59,951 nucleotides of DNA from an uncultured Collinsella sp. (GTDB lineage Bacteria > Actinomycetota > Coriobacteriia > Coriobacteriales > Coriobacteriaceae): positions 1 to 59,951 of the forward strand of contig CABUNB010000007.1 of assembly GCA_902492755.1 (NCBI GenBank), read 5' to 3'. Shown in pieces: positions 7,872 through 16,252 of the stretch. The notes beneath the pieces were generated by a model. That model worked only from the letters and a program-made list of their open reading frames with translations, ran no database searches and was not told the DNA's origin. The stretch's first letter is position 1, and every line of letters begins with the position of its first letter. The position numbers were made by a program, and so were the translations under genes.

Positions 7872-9296
7872 TTAGCGCTCCGAAACGGGACCGTTCTCGA
7901 GCTCGTCTTCAGTAAAGCCAAGGAAATACGTGCCCAAGGCGCTTACAAGGAAGCCTGCAGCAGCGGCAATTCCAAAGTTGATGAGGTTCTGGGTCCCACC
8001 GCCCGCAAACGCGAGGAACTCTAGGAAGTTTGATGCCGCGCCGGCAGTATAAACCGTGGCCCCGAGAGCGATTGCAAGTGCACCGGCAACAAAGGAGCCG
8101 ATAATCTTCCAGACAAACACGCGGCGATAGCGTAGCATCATGCCGTAGATGAAAGGCTCACCGACGCCTCCGACAATATTTGCAACCAAATAACCGAATG
8201 CCATATTCTTCTCGTCTTTATCACGCAGTTTGAGCCACGTCGCCACCTCGCAACCGAAGGTCGCCCAAAGACTGACGCCCGTCGCGACCAAAACAAAGCC
8301 GTCGGACCCCACGGTCATATAGTTAGCAATGGCAATCATCACAACCGCCACATGCATGCCAGTAATAATCATTGGGCACCAAAGACCCGCCAGAATACCT
8401 CCTCCGATAATGGCGGCGACACCACCGGAAGTTCCAAGAAGCTCAAAACCAGCTGCGAGGGCATCGCCCGCCCATGAACCAACAGGGGCGAGAGCGCAGA
8501 GAGAGACAGGGACGGCAACGACCATAGTGAGGAAAGGCGCAAAAACCGTTGAAAGAGTATCTGGCACATATTTGCGGAAGAAGCGCTCGATATAGCTCAT
8601 CGCCCAAACAGAGAGAAGAATGGGCAAAACTGTCTTGGTGTAGTTTGCCGCAACGCAGGGGATGCCGTATACGGAGAACTGCACCCCGTTCGCCGCCATC
8701 TGGATCATGGTCGGGTCGATGAGAATGCCGCCCATAAAAGCACCGAGAACCGGCGTTACACCGATATTCTTAGCCGCGTTGTAACCGAGATAAACTGGAA
8801 TGAAGTAGAACGCAGCGTCGTAGACCATGTTCATGAGAACGTAGAGGTCGCTCGTCTCGGTCAGCACGCCCGCCATCGTGGGGCCCAGCACCACGGCGAC
8901 GGTCTTGAAGAGACCGGCGCACATGAGCACGGGGATCATAGGCACCATGGAGCTCGAGAGATAGTTAAGGATGTTATTGCCTATGACCTTAGGTGTGAGC
9001 TTTTGCTTATGGGTGTCGAGGTTCTCATCGATGGCATCCTGCTTGGCAAACCCACCAAGCTTACAGAGCTCATCGTAGACCTTGGGCACGTTTTGGCCCA
9101 CGATCACCTGAAACTGCGTTCCCGAAATCTGGGCGCCCAGCACGCCGTCAATCTTCTTTATCTCCTTGATATCGGGCATATCGATATCCTTAAGATTAAA
9201 GCGCAGACGCGTCATGCAATGCGCCACAAACGTCACGTTTTCCTTGCCTCCGACGGCTTCGAGCACATCGGCTGCGATTTTCTTGTTATCAGCCAT
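7872..9296 (-). CDS. PTS beta-glucoside-type EIIBC permease
   Basis: 474-aa fused EIIB-EIIC component of the glucose/beta-glucoside superfamily, importing and phosphorylating a sugar. The EIIB domain (about 1-85) has the phospho-accepting Cys27 in FVAHCMTRLRF. The EIIC domain (about 105-460) carries about ten membrane helices and the conserved GVGEPFIYG loop near 375-385. The C-terminus stops right after EIIC, so the EIIA domain of BglF-type proteins is absent and must come from another gene. ATG 9296 has AGGGAG 8 nt upstream. It lies downstream of a LicT-type antiterminator and its target leader, which implies induction by its own sugar. No phospho-glucosidase lies next to it. Confidence 0.9.
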   Translation of the reverse strand: MADNKKIAADVLEAVGGKENVTFVAHCMTRLRFNLKDIDMPDIKEIKKIDGVLGAQISGTQFQVIVGQNVPKVYDELCKLGGFAKQDAIDENLDTHKQKLTPKVIGNNILNYLSSSMVPMIPVLMCAGLFKTVAVVLGPTMAGVLTETSDLYVLMNMVYDAAFYFIPVYLGYNAAKNIGVTPVLGAFMGGILIDPTMIQMAANGVQFSVYGIPCVAANYTKTVLPILLSVWAMSYIERFFRKYVPDTLSTVFAPFLTMVVAVPVSLCALAPVGSWAGDALAAGFELLGTSGGVAAIIGGGILAGLWCPMIITGMHVAVVMIAIANYMTVGSDGFVLVATGVSLWATFGCEVATWLKLRDKDEKNMAFGYLVANIVGGVGEPFIYGMMLRYRRVFVWKIIGSFVAGALAIALGATVYTAGAASNFLEFLAFAGGGTQNLINFGIAAAAGFLVSALGTYFLGFTEDELENGPVSER

Positions 9297-9405
9297 AGCT
9301 GAACTCCCTTGCTTTTCCGCCTCGCGTCTGCGCATGCACGAGGTCCGATTACGGCAGGCCTGGCACAAGGCGAATCGAGGGGGCGGGAAGGGCAACATAA
9401 ACAGA

Positions 9406-9462
9406 AGAGCCCCGAAGCACAATGCGGACAAGGGAACTGTCTACGTCATGCTTCGAGGCTCT
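9406..9462 (-). terminator. Leader terminator upstream of the PTS gene
   Basis: Two 14-nt arms (9449-9462 and 9406-9419) form a long stem with one mismatch around a 29-nt loop. On the minus strand it is followed by TTCTGTTTATG. Its 5' arm overlaps the proposed antiterminator, the arrangement used by LicT/BglG systems. Confidence 0.6.
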
Positions 9463-9479
9463 TCTCGAATAACACCTTA
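9445..9479 (-). promoter_or_regulatory. Candidate RAT (LicT/BglG antiterminator RNA site)
   Basis: Read on the minus strand, GGTGTTATTCGAG-loop-CTCGAAGCATGACG folds into a short stem with internal purine/GTT-rich bulges, like a ribonucleic antiterminator. It overlaps the 5' arm of the terminator at 9406-9462, so the two structures are mutually exclusive. The antiterminator gene lies immediately upstream. Confidence 0.5.
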
Positions 9480-9562
9480 TGTGACTATGAAACTACATCC
9501 AACGGACGCCTTTACGAAAGTCAAAACCGGCAAACGGTCGAATCTCAGCGGCGAGCGGTCGA

Positions 9563-10399
9563 TTAAGGCCTGGATCCCGCACAGACGCGATTAACGTGAA
9601 GCATCAGGTAGACTTTCTCTTCATCGGCAAGCGCGGCGCCAAAACGCTCTGCGATAAGCGCAGCCATGCGATCGACGCACACAGCCACATCGGGATGCTG
9701 CTCACAGAGCGGCCCATAGAGCGCGCCGTTATCCGTGTTGAGGGGCTCTCCTGTCTGTACGCGTTCCAGCAGGTAGCGGACGTGCGTGGCATAGCGGCAA
9801 AAGTCAAAACCGTCGCGGTCCACGCAAACTCCCAGCTCGGACTCGATGATCTTGGTGAACTTCTCGAGCATCGCATCGTCCTTGCGCACCGTATTGGATT
9901 TGGCCTTTGAAGACGAGGCGACCACGCTGTTGACGATGCAGAGCGCGATACCGCTCGCCTCCCCTGGCGGCATCTTGATGTTGAAGCCGCGATTGATGCC
10001 CTCGAGCGCGAACTTGGCGATCTTATACTCGATGGGATACATCTGCTGCACATCATAGGAGAGCGGCATCTGCACAAACATATGCTCGCGGCAGCGCTTG
10101 ATGGCAAAAGCGACATGGTCGGCCATGGTAAAGGGAAGGTTGGGTGAAAGCTCACGCGAGATGTTAGAGCGGGCGATATCGGCGATCTGGGCGGAAAACT
10201 CCATCACCTGAGGATCGATCTCGTCCAGAAGTGCCAGGTAACGGGCATCCACGCCGTAAAAGGTGCGCTCGACCCTATCGAGCGTGAGCTCATCGGGGCT
10301 GTTGGGGAAACCGATTCCACGGCCAAGCGCAACAAGCTCACGGCCCTTGGCGTTTACGCAGATAACCGTATTGTTGTTAATCCGCTTGAGGATTTTCAT
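9563..10399 (-). CDS. licT: LicT/BglG-family transcription antiterminator
   Basis: 278-aa RNA-binding antiterminator. The CAT RNA-binding domain (residues 1-55) starts MKILKRINNNTVICVNAKG. PRD1 (about 65-165; FTMADHVAFAIKR and YPIEYKIAKFALEGIN) and PRD2 (about 175-275; GPLCEQHPDVAVCVDRM and DEEKVYLMLHVNRV) carry the histidines phosphorylated by PTS proteins. Phosphorylation state would decide dimerisation and binding to the RAT in the PTS leader 85 nt downstream. ATG 10399 is preferred to TTG 10420 by family alignment, with GGGAG close upstream. Confidence 0.9.
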   Translation of the reverse strand: MKILKRINNNTVICVNAKGRELVALGRGIGFPNSPDELTLDRVERTFYGVDARYLALLDEIDPQVMEFSAQIADIARSNISRELSPNLPFTMADHVAFAIKRCREHMFVQMPLSYDVQQMYPIEYKIAKFALEGINRGFNIKMPPGEASGIALCIVNSVVASSSKAKSNTVRKDDAMLEKFTKIIESELGVCVDRDGFDFCRYATHVRYLLERVQTGEPLNTDNGALYGPLCEQHPDVAVCVDRMAALIAERFGAALADEEKVYLMLHVNRVCAGSRP

Positions 10400-10647
10400 G
10401 ACGCTCCCTACCCGGCGCAAGCAACAGCGCCGCGAGCTCGATTATTCCATGGGACTTCAAATCCGGTCAACCTTCCTTTCGACACCCGACGATTCTCCCC
10501 GTCTTCATTTGACCAGCTTGAGAAAAAGCTTCGCGGATTTGGTGAGTTGGTGGTGTTGCGGGCGAGTCCATCTTCGGTCCACACGAGATGGGTACCCTTG
10601 GGGCCAAACAACCTGTTGTAGCACTAAACGAACCGGGAGGACCCCGT

Positions 10648-11598
10648 ATGACAACCAAGTACACAGACGCGCCGCGCACGCGCGTCATGACACCGGCATC
10701 GCTCAACAACGGCACGCACGAGAACCATTCCATCGGACAGACCATGGCCATCGCACCCAAAAAGGGCCTGTTCGACGACATTTCCATTCCCCAGATCATC
10801 GCCGGCGCCGCAGCTGCCGCCACGAGCGTCGCGCTTGCCTCCAAGATTGGTATCGCTGGTTCAGTAATTGGTGCCGCCGTGAGCTCGGTCATCACCGTTG
10901 TGTCCTCGCAGGTCTACCGCCACTTTATCTCTGCCAGCGCCGAAGCCCTCAAAGGTACGCACGCCGCCGTCGACTACCCCGCCGGCGCCTATGAGCCCGT
11001 TGAGCTTAATGCCGAGGAGCACCTGGGCGGCGCCGCGACTACACAGGAGATGCGCCAGGTCGCGGGACGCGCGACCACGGCGCGCGTCGCCCCCAACAGC
11101 CTACGCGCCAAGGCGGCAGAAGAGCGCAGCCAGACGCAAAAGAAAGTCATCATCTTCTCGATCGCCATCGCCATCGTCGCGGTTATCGCCTGCGCCGGCG
11201 CCATCCTTATAACCACCGCCGGTGAGGGTCTGGGCGAGCGCCCCGAGCCAATCCTTTCGTCGCGCACGACCGCGAGCGATGCAAATGACAACACCCAGTC
11301 TCAAGATCAGCAGACGCAGACGGACGACACGCAAGACAGTTCCACCTCTGCCAGTTCGTCCTCGAACACCCAAGACCAATCGCAGGGCACCGATTCCTCT
11401 ACGGCCAACAGTGGCACGACATCCGGCACGACCGACTCAAGCCAAACGACTGACGGTTCGCAGCCGAGCACGGGCGGCCAGACGAGCGACACCACGTCGG
11501 GAACGGGCACAGCAGGCAGCAGCAACGGCAATTCGAGTGACACCACATCGGGCACGACATCTAACAGCTCAAGCCAAGGCACGACATCGGGCAACTAG
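10648..11598 (+). CDS. Membrane protein with Ser/Thr-rich C-terminal tail, unknown
   Basis: 316-aa protein not recognised as a named family. An N-terminal Gly/Ala-rich hydrophobic stretch (about residues 45-85) suggests one or two membrane passes or a glycine-zipper. A clear helix follows at about 170-198 (KVIIFSIAIAIVAVIACAGA). The last ~105 residues are low-complexity Ser/Thr/Gln/Asp/Gly, probably exposed outside the cell and possibly glycosylated. ATG 10648 has GGGAGG 7 nt upstream. The 3' part of the gene is duplicated and decayed at 3854-4070, so this locus has taken part in recombination. Topology and role are inference. Confidence 0.8.
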   Translation: MTTKYTDAPRTRVMTPASLNNGTHENHSIGQTMAIAPKKGLFDDISIPQIIAGAAAAATSVALASKIGIAGSVIGAAVSSVITVVSSQVYRHFISASAEALKGTHAAVDYPAGAYEPVELNAEEHLGGAATTQEMRQVAGRATTARVAPNSLRAKAAEERSQTQKKVIIFSIAIAIVAVIACAGAILITTAGEGLGERPEPILSSRTTASDANDNTQSQDQQTQTDDTQDSSTSASSSSNTQDQSQGTDSSTANSGTTSGTTDSSQTTDGSQPSTGGQTSDTTSGTGTAGSSNGNSSDTTSGTTSNSSSQGTTSGN

Positions 11599-11707
11599 GC
11601 GCTGCATCCCCAGATAGGCAACCTGTACAACGGGCGCGAATCGACAGCGGTTCGCGCCCGTTTGCCTTGGGCGCCGCCATGGCGAATGCTCTGCGATGGT
11701 AAGATGC

Positions 11708-11721
11708 TTTACATATGTAAA
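11708..11721. promoter_or_regulatory. Palindrome TTTACATATGTAAA before gene at 11735
   Basis: A perfect 14-bp palindrome ends 13 nt before the start codon and directly abuts the ribosome binding site AGAGGAG. It could be a repressor operator or part of the 5' UTR fold. No cognate regulator is evident. Confidence 0.3.
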
Positions 11722-11734
11722 GAGGAGATTTGCC

Positions 11735-13033
11735 ATGAGCAAGACAATAGTTAGGCCCACGCTTTCGCTGGGCAACCACATCTATCTGTATCGCCTGCTG
11801 CGCGATGCGATTGGATGCGGCAAGCAAACGTTTATGACACAGGTCGAGGAGGCGCTCGCCGCAGGCGACATGACTGCTTATGACCTGGGCTTTGAGTCCA
11901 CGCGCGAGCTGCTCGAGGAGCTTGACGACTGCATTAAGCTGACCGTCTTCAAAGGCGGCCGCCTGTATGCCACCGTCATCGCCAACGAGGCATGGGATGC
12001 CGCCCTTGCCAAGGGCGAGGACAAGCGCAAGGCTACCAAGGGCGCCAAGCAGTCCTACAAAAAGAAGAAGCGCGGCAAGAAGGACCTGAAGGCCGTGCGC
12101 CCCAAGCACGTTAAGCGTCCCGAGCCCGAAGCCATGGTTGGAGCCGTGCCGGAACCCGAGCCCGAGACAGAGATCGAAGTCGCTATTGGAGTAACAGCAG
12201 AGGCCGAAACCGAAATCGCCGCCACGACCGATCCCGAAGTCATATCAGAGCAGGAAGCCACTGCGGAGCTCAACAAGGCCCCCAAGTCGACAACCGAAGA
12301 AGCCGCTAACCAATCCGAGACGCCTGCGTTCCAAAACAGCGATGTCTTTGGCGACGAGACCGAGAACGATCAGCCCGACGATCAAGACGCTACCGAGCCG
12401 ACGCCGGAGCCCGAGGTGCCGCAGCCTGCCATCTCGCTCACGGTCGTCTATGACCCCGAGAACGCCAACGCCGGCATCACCACCATGGCGTCCACGCCCG
12501 TTGAGGCAAAGCCGTCTGTCGAGACAGGGGACGCCCCGCAAGCCGATGCCAAAACCGAGACTGAAGACACATCCGTCTCCATGGAACCGACAGATTTCGC
12601 AGTTAAGCCGGAACCGGTGCCTGAGTCTGCACCCGTCATCGAGTCCACATCCGCACCTGTCTATGACCAGATTCCTGTGCCTGCAGCGGCTCCGGCCCCC
12701 GCTGCATCACCGGCCCCCGCACCCGCAGTACCCGCCATCCCCGAGGACTTCCCCGTCGATTTCGCAACCGAGGTCTTCTGCCCCGGCCCGCTTCTGCACC
12801 AGCTGTCGACCTATCTCCCCTACGGCGCCGACACGCTCGGCATCGTCGGCGAGTACTACTGGATCGCCCGCGAGCGCGGTACCATCGAGGCCGCGCGCAA
12901 CCGCGCAAGCTTCCCCCTGCGCTACACGCAGGCCGGCGAGCGCCACGAAGTCACCGTGCGCATCCGACGCAACACCACCGGCGGTCTCGGAGCCGCCTGG
13001 GTCATCGATAAAGTCGAAGAACCCGAGCAGTAA
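11735..13033 (+). CDS. Three-part protein with acidic linker, unknown function
   Basis: 432-aa protein. Residues 1-90 form a compact helical domain (LSLGNHIYLYRLLRDAIG, YDLGFESTRELLEELDDC, GRLYATV) with a winged-helix/LOTUS-like look. A Lys-rich patch follows (about 97-125). Residues ~125-325 are a low-complexity linker rich in Glu, Pro, Ala and Thr. The C-terminal ~100 residues (FPVDFATEVFCPGPLLHQL to WVIDKV) form a second folded domain. The basic patch suggests nucleic-acid binding, but this is inference. ATG 11735 has AGGAG 8 nt upstream. A strong terminator follows 8 nt after the stop, so it is monocistronic. Confidence 0.8.
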   Translation: MSKTIVRPTLSLGNHIYLYRLLRDAIGCGKQTFMTQVEEALAAGDMTAYDLGFESTRELLEELDDCIKLTVFKGGRLYATVIANEAWDAALAKGEDKRKATKGAKQSYKKKKRGKKDLKAVRPKHVKRPEPEAMVGAVPEPEPETEIEVAIGVTAEAETEIAATTDPEVISEQEATAELNKAPKSTTEEAANQSETPAFQNSDVFGDETENDQPDDQDATEPTPEPEVPQPAISLTVVYDPENANAGITTMASTPVEAKPSVETGDAPQADAKTETEDTSVSMEPTDFAVKPEPVPESAPVIESTSAPVYDQIPVPAAAPAPAASPAPAPAVPAIPEDFPVDFATEVFCPGPLLHQLSTYLPYGADTLGIVGEYYWIARERGTIEAARNRASFPLRYTQAGERHEVTVRIRRNTTGGLGAAWVIDKVEEPEQ

Positions 13034-13040
13034 CGACAAA

Positions 13041-13078
13041 CGGCTCAAATCCAAATCAGGATTTGAGCCGTTTTATTT
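13041..13078 (+). terminator. Rho-independent terminator
   Basis: A perfect 12-bp stem (CGGCTCAAATCC / GGATTTGAGCCG) with a 6-nt loop is followed by TTTTATTTG. It ends the gene at 11735-13033. Confidence 0.95.
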
Positions 13079-13103
13079 GTTGATGTTGCATAACCAACAG
13101 AGA

Positions 13104-13203
13104 GCGGGTCGCAAGTGCCCCAGGTTGCCGTGAAAGAGGAGCGACACGTACTTCGGTACGCGAGCGACGGACTGAACGGCAAGATGGGGTGCTTGCGGCC
13201 CGC
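13104..13203. repeat. 100-bp near-palindromic intergenic element
   Basis: The outer arms (13104-13131 and 13176-13203) are imperfect inverted repeats: GCGGGTCGCAAGTGCCCC against the complement of GGGGTGCTTGCGGCCCGC, continuing through GTTGCCGT/ACGGCAAG. In the centre a short hairpin CGTAC-TTCG-GTACG has a UUCG tetraloop. The whole folds into one long bulged hairpin on either strand. It codes for nothing and sits between two convergent genes. It may be a MITE or REP-type element, or a structured RNA. Confidence 0.6.
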
Positions 13204-13216
13204 GCAGCGTCGAGCA

Positions 13217-13243
13217 GTTACGCGGTTTGGAAAACCACGTAAC
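13217..13243 (-). terminator. Stem-loop at the 3' end of ettA
   Basis: GTTACGCGGTTT pairs with AAACCACGTAAC (one mismatch, 3-nt loop), beginning 4 nt after the ettA stop. No U-tract follows, so it may be a terminator helper or mRNA 3' stabiliser. Confidence 0.4.
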
Positions 13244-13246
13244 GAT

Positions 13247-14926
13247 CTAGTCGCGCGTCAGCTTGCGGTGAATACGATGCGGCTGGGCTGCGTCCTCACC
13301 CAGACGCTCGATGCGGTTGGCCTGGTAGGCCTCAAAGTTGCCCTCGAACCAATACCAGTTGCCCGGATTCTCGTCGGTGCCCTCCCACGCCAGAATGTGC
13401 GTGGCGACGCGGTCCAGGAACATACGGTCGTGGCTAATGACCACCGAGCAGCCCGGGAACTCGAGCAGCGCCGCCTCGAGCGAGGACAGCGTCTCGACGT
13501 CGAGGTCGTTCGTGGGCTCGTCGAGGAGCAGCAGGTTGCCGCCCTGCTTGAGCGTAAGCGCCAAGTTCAGACGGTTGCGCTCGCCACCGGAGAGTACGCC
13601 GGCGCGCTTCTGCTGGTCCTGGCCCTTAAAGCCAAAGCTCGCCACGTACGCGCGGCTCGGAACCTCGGTCTCGCCGACCATCATGTGATCCAGACCGTCC
13701 GAGACGACCTCCCACAGGTTCTTGTCGGGGTCGATGCCGGAACGGTTCTGATCGACATAGGAGATCTTGACGGTCTCGCCCACCTCGAGCTCGCCCGAAG
13801 TCAGCGGCTCCAGACCCACGATGGTCTTGAAGAGCGTAGTCTTGCCCACGCCGTTGGGGCCGATGACGCCCACGATGCCGTTGCGCGGCAGGGTGAACGA
13901 AAGGTCATCGATGAGCACGCGGCCATCGAACTCCTTGTGCAGGTGATGGGCCTCGAGCACCTTGTTGCCCAGACGCGGGCCCACAGGGATGCGGATATCG
14001 GTCCAGTCGAGTTTCTGGCTTGCGCGGGCCTCGGCCTCCATCTCCTCGTAGCGAGCCAGACGGGCCTTGTTCTTGGCCTGACGGGCCTTGGGCGAGCTGC
14101 GCACCCACTCGAGCTCGGCCTCCATGCGCTTGGCGAGCTTGGCGTCGCGGTTGCCCTGTGCCTCGATACGCGCGGCCTTGGTCTCCAGATACGTGGAGTA
14201 GTTGCCCTTGTAGGGATAGAGGTGGCCGCGGTCGACCTCGCAGATCCACTCGGCGACGTTATCCAGAAAATAGCGATCGTGTGTGACGGCAAGCACCGCG
14301 CCCTGGTAATTGTGCAGGAAGTGCTCGAGCCACAGGATCGACTCGGCGTCCAGGTGGTTGGTAGGCTCGTCGAGTAACAGCAGGTCGGGAGCCTCGAGCA
14401 GCAGCTTGCACAGGGCCACACGACGGCGCTCGCCGCCGGAGAGAACATTGACCGGCATGTCGGAATCGGGCAGCTGCAGGGCATCCATGGCCTGGCCGAG
14501 CTTGGAATCGATATCCCAGCCGTCGGCGGCGTCAATCTCGTCCTGGAGCTTGCCCATCTCGGCCATGAGGGCGTCCATGTCGCAGTCCGGGTCGCACATC
14601 TCCTCGCCGATCTTATTGAAGCGATCGACCTTGGCAATCATGTCGCCAAATGCCATGCGCACGTTCTCGATGACGGTCTTGTCGTCGTCGAGCGGCGGCT
14701 CCTGCTGCAGGATGCCCACGGTGTAGCCGGAAGTGAGCCTGGCATCGCCGTTGGAGACCTCCTCGATACCGGCCATGATCTTGAGCAGGGTCGACTTGCC
14801 CATGCCGTTGGGGCCCACGACGCCGATCTTGGCACCGGGGTAGAAGCTCAGGGTCACGTCGTCAAGGATCACCTTGTCGCCATGGGCCTTACGAGCCTGA
14901 TACATCTGGTAGATAAACTCTGCCAT
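13247..14926 (-). CDS. ettA: ABC-F translational throttle protein EttA
   Basis: 559-aa soluble protein with two ABC ATPase cassettes and no membrane segments. Cassette 1 has Walker A GPNGMGKST near residue 40 and LSGGERRRVALCKLLL with LLLLDEPTNHLD near 165-190. The ABC-F linker with a long charged helix spans about 240-310 (KAARIEAQGNRDAKLAKRME). Cassette 2 has GPNGVGKTT near 350 and LSGGERNRLNLA with LLLLDEPTNDLD near 445-475. The toe/arm layout and overall length match EttA, which binds the ribosomal E site and gates early elongation according to ATP/ADP ratio. It starts at ATG 14926. Confidence 0.93.
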   Translation of the reverse strand: MAEFIYQMYQARKAHGDKVILDDVTLSFYPGAKIGVVGPNGMGKSTLLKIMAGIEEVSNGDARLTSGYTVGILQQEPPLDDDKTVIENVRMAFGDMIAKVDRFNKIGEEMCDPDCDMDALMAEMGKLQDEIDAADGWDIDSKLGQAMDALQLPDSDMPVNVLSGGERRRVALCKLLLEAPDLLLLDEPTNHLDAESILWLEHFLHNYQGAVLAVTHDRYFLDNVAEWICEVDRGHLYPYKGNYSTYLETKAARIEAQGNRDAKLAKRMEAELEWVRSSPKARQAKNKARLARYEEMEAEARASQKLDWTDIRIPVGPRLGNKVLEAHHLHKEFDGRVLIDDLSFTLPRNGIVGVIGPNGVGKTTLFKTIVGLEPLTSGELEVGETVKISYVDQNRSGIDPDKNLWEVVSDGLDHMMVGETEVPSRAYVASFGFKGQDQQKRAGVLSGGERNRLNLALTLKQGGNLLLLDEPTNDLDVETLSSLEAALLEFPGCSVVISHDRMFLDRVATHILAWEGTDENPGNWYWFEGNFEAYQANRIERLGEDAAQPHRIHRKLTRD

Positions 14927-15017
14927 TTGCCTGTTTTATCCTTTCTACCTGCTGTTTCCCTATTCTTATTTCGCTTTAGTGGAAACGATATGAGAAAACC
15001 AGCTCTGAAACGTAACG

Positions 15018-15046
15018 AAAAAGGGGCGTGGTTGCCCACACCCCCT
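15018..15046 (-). terminator. Rho-independent terminator after sdpI-like gene
   Basis: Minus strand GGGGTGTGG-GCAA-CCACGCCCC is followed directly by TTTTTCG. The stem carries one T-G pair. It closes the sdpR-sdpI unit 65 nt after the sdpI stop. Confidence 0.8.
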
Positions 15047-15110
15047 AATACTACCTGGGAAAAGTCCCCCAGAACACGCTATGAACTGCGTACGCTAGTT
15101 TTCCGCAACC

Positions 15111-15815
15111 TTAGCGAACGGCCCGCTGCGATTTACGCCACAGCAGATACGAATAGACGTAGGCAGCTCCGCCCGAACCAAACGCCAGAACCGCAATCAC
15201 CGCGGCGACGACTTCACTCGAAAGCACGCTACCCGCCACGCCCATCACAATCACACCAACACCCAGCACCATAAAGCAGGCGCCGCCAAAACGCTGCGTA
15301 CGGCGCCAGTTCTCGGGATCGGCAAGCGCCCAGGGCGTCTTGATGCCAAGCGTGTAGTTCTGCTTTACGCGCGGCAAGTAGTTGCCTACGCCGATGAGCA
15401 GCAAACCGACAGCACCGGAAGTCAGCACGTTGACCGAACCGACCGCCGGCACCACGCCCCAGACCGTAAGCTCTCCCAGCCAGCTTATGGCGCACATGAA
15501 CAAGGTAAAGGCGATTACGAAGCCCTGATAGAACTTGCCCGAGGTCCGATACGCCTCGCCCTTGGGGTCAATGCGTGGCACCACATAGAACATCGCGAGA
15601 AGCACCAGCGGCAATGCGCCGAGCGCCGATGCCATCCAGCTGGGACCCCAACCGTTAACGGCGCCGCTCGCTCCCCAGTGCGTGGGAATCTGCGCCGGCA
15701 GGCTCGGCATCACCATAAGGTGCGCTGCGACGTTGACGACGCACAGAGCGATCAGCGCAATCCACACGCGTGGCGATACCCCCGTGGCGTGAATGCCCTT
15801 GTTTTCGTTATTCAT
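15111..15815 (-). CDS. sdpI: SdpI-family membrane protein (DUF1648)
   Basis: 234-aa membrane protein with about six to seven hydrophobic helices. It has the DUF1648 start (MPSLPAQIPTHWGASGAVNGWG, around residues 36-58) and the SdpI tail GVGNYLPRVKQNYTLGIKTPWALADPENW. In Bacillus, SdpI confers immunity to the SDP killing peptide and signals by sequestering SdpR. Many genomes hold sdpRI pairs without the toxin, as here. ATG 15815 (AAGGTG 9 nt upstream) is preferred to GTG 15824. It overlaps the regulator's stop by 8 nt, so expression is coupled. Confidence 0.85.
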   Translation of the reverse strand: MNNENKGIHATGVSPRVWIALIALCVVNVAAHLMVMPSLPAQIPTHWGASGAVNGWGPSWMASALGALPLVLLAMFYVVPRIDPKGEAYRTSGKFYQGFVIAFTLFMCAISWLGELTVWGVVPAVGSVNVLTSGAVGLLLIGVGNYLPRVKQNYTLGIKTPWALADPENWRRTQRFGGACFMVLGVGVIVMGVAGSVLSSEVVAAVIAVLAFGSGGAAYVYSYLLWRKSQRAVR

Positions 15816-16086
15816 CCTTATCACCTTCAGTGTCTGTAAAGCCCATAAACCAACCGATCAAGTCCTGCATGACGGTGGTGTTTAAGCTGTAAACGATGTT
15901 TTGGCCATGACGTTCGTCGGTCACCAACCCGGCGTTTTTGAGTGTCGCCAAGTGATGGCTCAGTGACGGCTTGCTAATGTCAAAATGCTCGGCAAGCTCC
16001 CCGGCCGTGCAACTGCCCTCGCGCAGCAGTTCCAAAATACGTCGCCGCGTAGGATCGGCCAGCGCCTTAAAACCCTCTCCCGGCAT
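15808..16086 (-). CDS. sdpR: ArsR/SdpR-type HTH repressor
   Basis: 92-aa winged-helix regulator: FKALADPTRRRILELLREGSCTAGEL, then the recognition helix region ISKPSLSHHLATLKNAGLV and the wing DERHGQNIVYSLN. No metal-binding Cys pair is present, which favours an SdpR-type autorepressor over a metal sensor. ATG 16086 has AGGAGG 5 nt upstream; an upstream in-frame start at 16122 lacks this. It overlaps sdpI by 8 nt. It probably represses its own operon until SdpI sequesters it at the membrane. Confidence 0.85.
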   Translation of the reverse strand: MPGEGFKALADPTRRRILELLREGSCTAGELAEHFDISKPSLSHHLATLKNAGLVTDERHGQNIVYSLNTTVMQDLIGWFMGFTDTEGDKDE

Positions 16087-16252
16087 AGAACCTCCTCTCA
16101 CTGGCTCGTTCGACGCGTACACTATACTCTATATTTAGATGTTTGTCTAACTATCTAATACAGGAACATCTAGAGAACATTCGTTCGTATTTAGCTACAA
16201 TGGAAGTTGAAGCAGATGGGCCAGCTCCCTCTACCCAAGAAGGAGATGGACT

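Noticed and set aside
11270..11598. Repetitive Ser/Thr DNA that could look like a CRISPR or tandem array
   Set aside because: Repeats are codon-level low complexity with no regular spacer or unit length. No CRISPR-like direct repeats and no cas genes.
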